7,842 nt of DNA, from contig JAUNIK010000033.1 of assembly GCA_030523505.1 (NCBI GenBank), forward strand, positions 5,002 to 12,843, given 5' to 3'. Positions 6,977-7,842 of the stretch are shown piece after piece (positions within the stretch are counted from its first letter, which is position 1; each line of letters opens with the position of its first letter). The notes under the pieces are model-generated. The model was not told the DNA's origin and ran no database searches. It worked only from the letters and a program-made list of their open reading frames with translations. This DNA is from Prevotellaceae bacterium (GTDB lineage Bacteria > Bacteroidota > Bacteroidia > Bacteroidales > Bacteroidaceae). Position numbers and translations under genes: made by a program.

Positions 6977-7369
6977 TCAGGCGAAGTGGGCCAATAAACC
7001 TGTCCCCTGATTCTGCGACCAAGACAATTTGCTAGACACTGTCTGACAAATTGGATAAGTAAGGTAGAATTTACGCATCTGTTGGAGATTAGGACGGCTG
7101 AATCCTTTTCCAAGAGTTGCACCTAGTACTTTTGCAAGATTTCTGAGCAAGTTAGTTCCGTACTTAGCTCTGACCTCACCTTGCTGTTCAAACTCAACAA
7201 TATGTTTTCCGATGTTCCAGTATGCCTCTACTATAGCTGTATTGACACTTGCAGCTATCCCTTGCTTGGTCTTGTTGACTATGCTGGAGATAGTATCTGC
7301 AAGTTGCTGAAGTTCAGGGTCTTGCAAATGCTGTATGGTGTCAGCTTTAACAACGTCATTATTGCTCAT
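6977..7369 (-). CDS. DUF1016 (YhcG-type) N-terminal domain protein, truncated
   Basis: A 130-residue protein matching the N-terminal domain of the DUF1016/YhcG family: AYWNIGKHIVEFEQQG (49-64), RAKYGTNLL (68-76), GFSRPNLQQMRKFYLTYP (89-106) and KLSWSQ (114-119). Full-length members run to roughly 340-380 residues and carry a PDDEXK nuclease domain after this region. Here the chain leaves the family pattern right after LSWSQ (normally LSWSH and on), adds NQGTGLLAHFA and stops. No nuclease-domain remnant is visible in the 125 bases before the plus-strand genes. The ATG at 7369 (MSNNDVV) gives a normal N-terminus. It lies downstream of the XRE regulator on the same strand, 110 bases away, with no clear promoter of its own. 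Family members are often found near restriction-modification or other defence genes. It is probably a decayed gene, though a stand-alone N-domain protein cannot be excluded. Confidence 0.8.
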   Translation of the reverse strand: MSNNDVVKADTIQHLQDPELQQLADTISSIVNKTKQGIAASVNTAIVEAYWNIGKHIVEFEQQGEVRAKYGTNLLRNLAKVLGATLGKGFSRPNLQQMRKFYLTYPICQTVSSKLSWSQNQGTGLLAHFA

Positions 7370-7417
7370 AACTAATAAATGTGTTTAGTATTGATCTACA
7401 ACTCGTTTTCTATACTC

Positions 7418-7430
7418 GCCACTCAGTGGC
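7418..7430. promoter_or_regulatory. 13-base palindrome, possible operator
   Basis: GCCACTCAGTGGC is a perfect inverted repeat with one central base, in the 110-base gap between the XRE gene and the DUF1016 gene. It could be a binding site for the neighbouring regulator or a small hairpin between the two cistrons. Nothing in the sequence decides between these. The rest of the gap (7370-7479) holds nothing recognisable. Confidence 0.3.
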
Positions 7431-7479
7431 TCTAACCTTTCTTGATAGCACTCGGAAATAAGTAGAGTACCACTATAAT

Positions 7480-7665
7480 CTACTCCCCCACTAATTCGGT
7501 ATAATTCACTTCAAGAAGGTTTGCAATCTTTTCAAGCATCTCTGGCTTTGGCTGAGACTTATTGTTGCACCACTGACCAACGGTACATGCTGACTTACCA
7601 ACTTGTTCCGATAGCCACTTTGTTGTCTTGCCCTTTTCAGTTAGGACTTCTTTGATTCTATTCAT
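7480..7665 (-). CDS. XRE-family helix-turn-helix regulator
   Basis: A 61-residue DNA-binding protein, MNRIKEVLTEKG to NYTELVGE, made almost entirely of one XRE/Cro-type helix-turn-helix domain. TTKWLSEQVGKSACTVGQWC (12-31) holds the two HTH helices, followed by NNKSQPKPEMLEKIANLLEV, the usual fourth and fifth helices. MNRIKEVL is a common opening of Bacteroidetes proteins in this family. The frame is open further upstream to an ATG at 7716, but that codon overlaps the promoter (7706-7737) and would lie before the likely transcription start; the ATG at 7665 also fits the family. Expected role: local repressor or activator, probably of itself and the downstream DUF1016 gene. Small size and lack of an effector domain fit an antitoxin-like or defence-module regulator; this is inference. 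Confidence 0.85.
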   Translation of the reverse strand: MNRIKEVLTEKGKTTKWLSEQVGKSACTVGQWCNNKSQPKPEMLEKIANLLEVNYTELVGE

Positions 7666-7705
7666 ATCTGCTATAGAGTAATTCGTTGCTAATAGTTTCT
7701 TTCCG

Positions 7706-7737
7706 CAAAGATACACCTTTTTCTTTAGAAAAACAAT
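7706..7737 (-). promoter_or_regulatory. Bacteroidetes-type promoter for the XRE gene
   Basis: On the minus strand ATTG (7737-7734) is followed by exactly 20 bases and then TATCTTTG (7713-7706). This fits the known Bacteroidetes pattern of a -33 TTTG and a -7 TAnnTTTG separated by 19-21 bases, with one mismatch in the -33 box. Transcription would begin near 7700, leaving a leader of about 35 bases before the ATG at 7665. Confidence 0.7.
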
Positions 7738-7756
7738 AGCTTAATAAAAAAAATCG

Positions 7757-7772
7757 CATTATCACATTATCG
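7757..7772. repeat. Two tandem CATTATCR units upstream of the XRE promoter
   Basis: CATTATCA is followed immediately by CATTATCG, an 8-base period, about 20 bases upstream of the -33 box. It may be an operator or chance in A/T-rich sequence. Apart from this and the terminal palindrome, 7738-7842 shows no gene. Confidence 0.3.
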
Positions 7773-7811
7773 CAATAACAACCCTTAAAAACATGGTTGG
7801 GTATAATGTAT

Positions 7812-7833
7812 ATATATTATATATATAATATAT
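7812..7833. repeat. 22-base perfect A/T palindrome at window edge
   Basis: The stretch equals its own reverse complement over 22 bases and consists only of A and T, in a longer run of TA steps (7806-7841) that reaches the window end. It could extrude as a cruciform, act as a bidirectional terminator-like structure, or simply be low-complexity DNA. Confidence 0.5.
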
Positions 7834-7842
7834 TTAATATAC

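Noticed and set aside
7181..7375. Plus-strand open frame of 64 codons with a start near 7181
   Set aside because: It overlaps the DUF1016 domain, whose motifs are clear on the minus strand.
7666..7716. Longer start for the XRE regulator at 7716
   Set aside because: That ATG lies within the promoter region and before the likely transcription start; MNRIKEVL at 7665 matches the usual family start.
7803..7808. TATAAT on the plus strand resembling a sigma-70 -10 box
   Set aside because: Bacteroidetes promoters use a different -7 motif, there is no matching -35 box, and the surrounding sequence is low-complexity A/T.

Overview
The window looks like a Bacteroidales chromosome, most probably a Prevotella-type organism. 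The reasons are the gene order (yicC, gmk, nadD, then a family 2 glycosyltransferase), A-rich leaders without clear Shine-Dalgarno sequences, a Bacteroidetes-type promoter (TTG, 20-base spacer, TATCTTTG) on the minus strand near the right end, and a large secreted-type GH2 glycosidase of a sort common in gut Bacteroidetes. This assignment is inference from sequence style; no marker gene settles the genus.

Left and centre (1-6851, plus strand, fairly GC-rich): five genes read in one direction and are tightly spaced, probably as one operon. They are the 3' part of yicC (putative endoribonuclease), gmk (guanylate kinase), nadD (nicotinate-nucleotide adenylyltransferase, overlapping the gmk stop by one base), a 1521-residue protein joining a GT2 glycosyltransferase to a complete GH2 glycoside hydrolase through a signal-peptide-like membrane segment, and an 88-residue hypothetical protein 9 bases further on. 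The first three are housekeeping genes for RNA turnover and GTP and NAD supply. The fourth is the main curiosity: a cytosolic sugar transferase and an exported sugar hydrolase in one reading frame.

The operon is dotted with short G/C-run, hairpin-forming repeats. One lies before gmk, an inverted pair of 26-base copies lies between nadD and the glycosyltransferase gene (one copy supplies the last residues of NadD), and an element of different sequence lies in frame inside the GH2 coding region and is translated.

Right end (about 6977-7842, minus strand, visibly more A+T-rich): a small XRE-type helix-turn-helix regulator with its own promoter is followed by a DUF1016/YhcG-family protein that stops after its N-terminal domain, without the nuclease domain. 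This looks like the remnant of a defence or accessory module next to the housekeeping operon. The last 42 bases are an A/T-only-like stretch holding a 22-base perfect palindrome. No RNA gene, CRISPR array, transposase or complete insertion sequence was seen. No stretch longer than about 180 bases lacks a gene.
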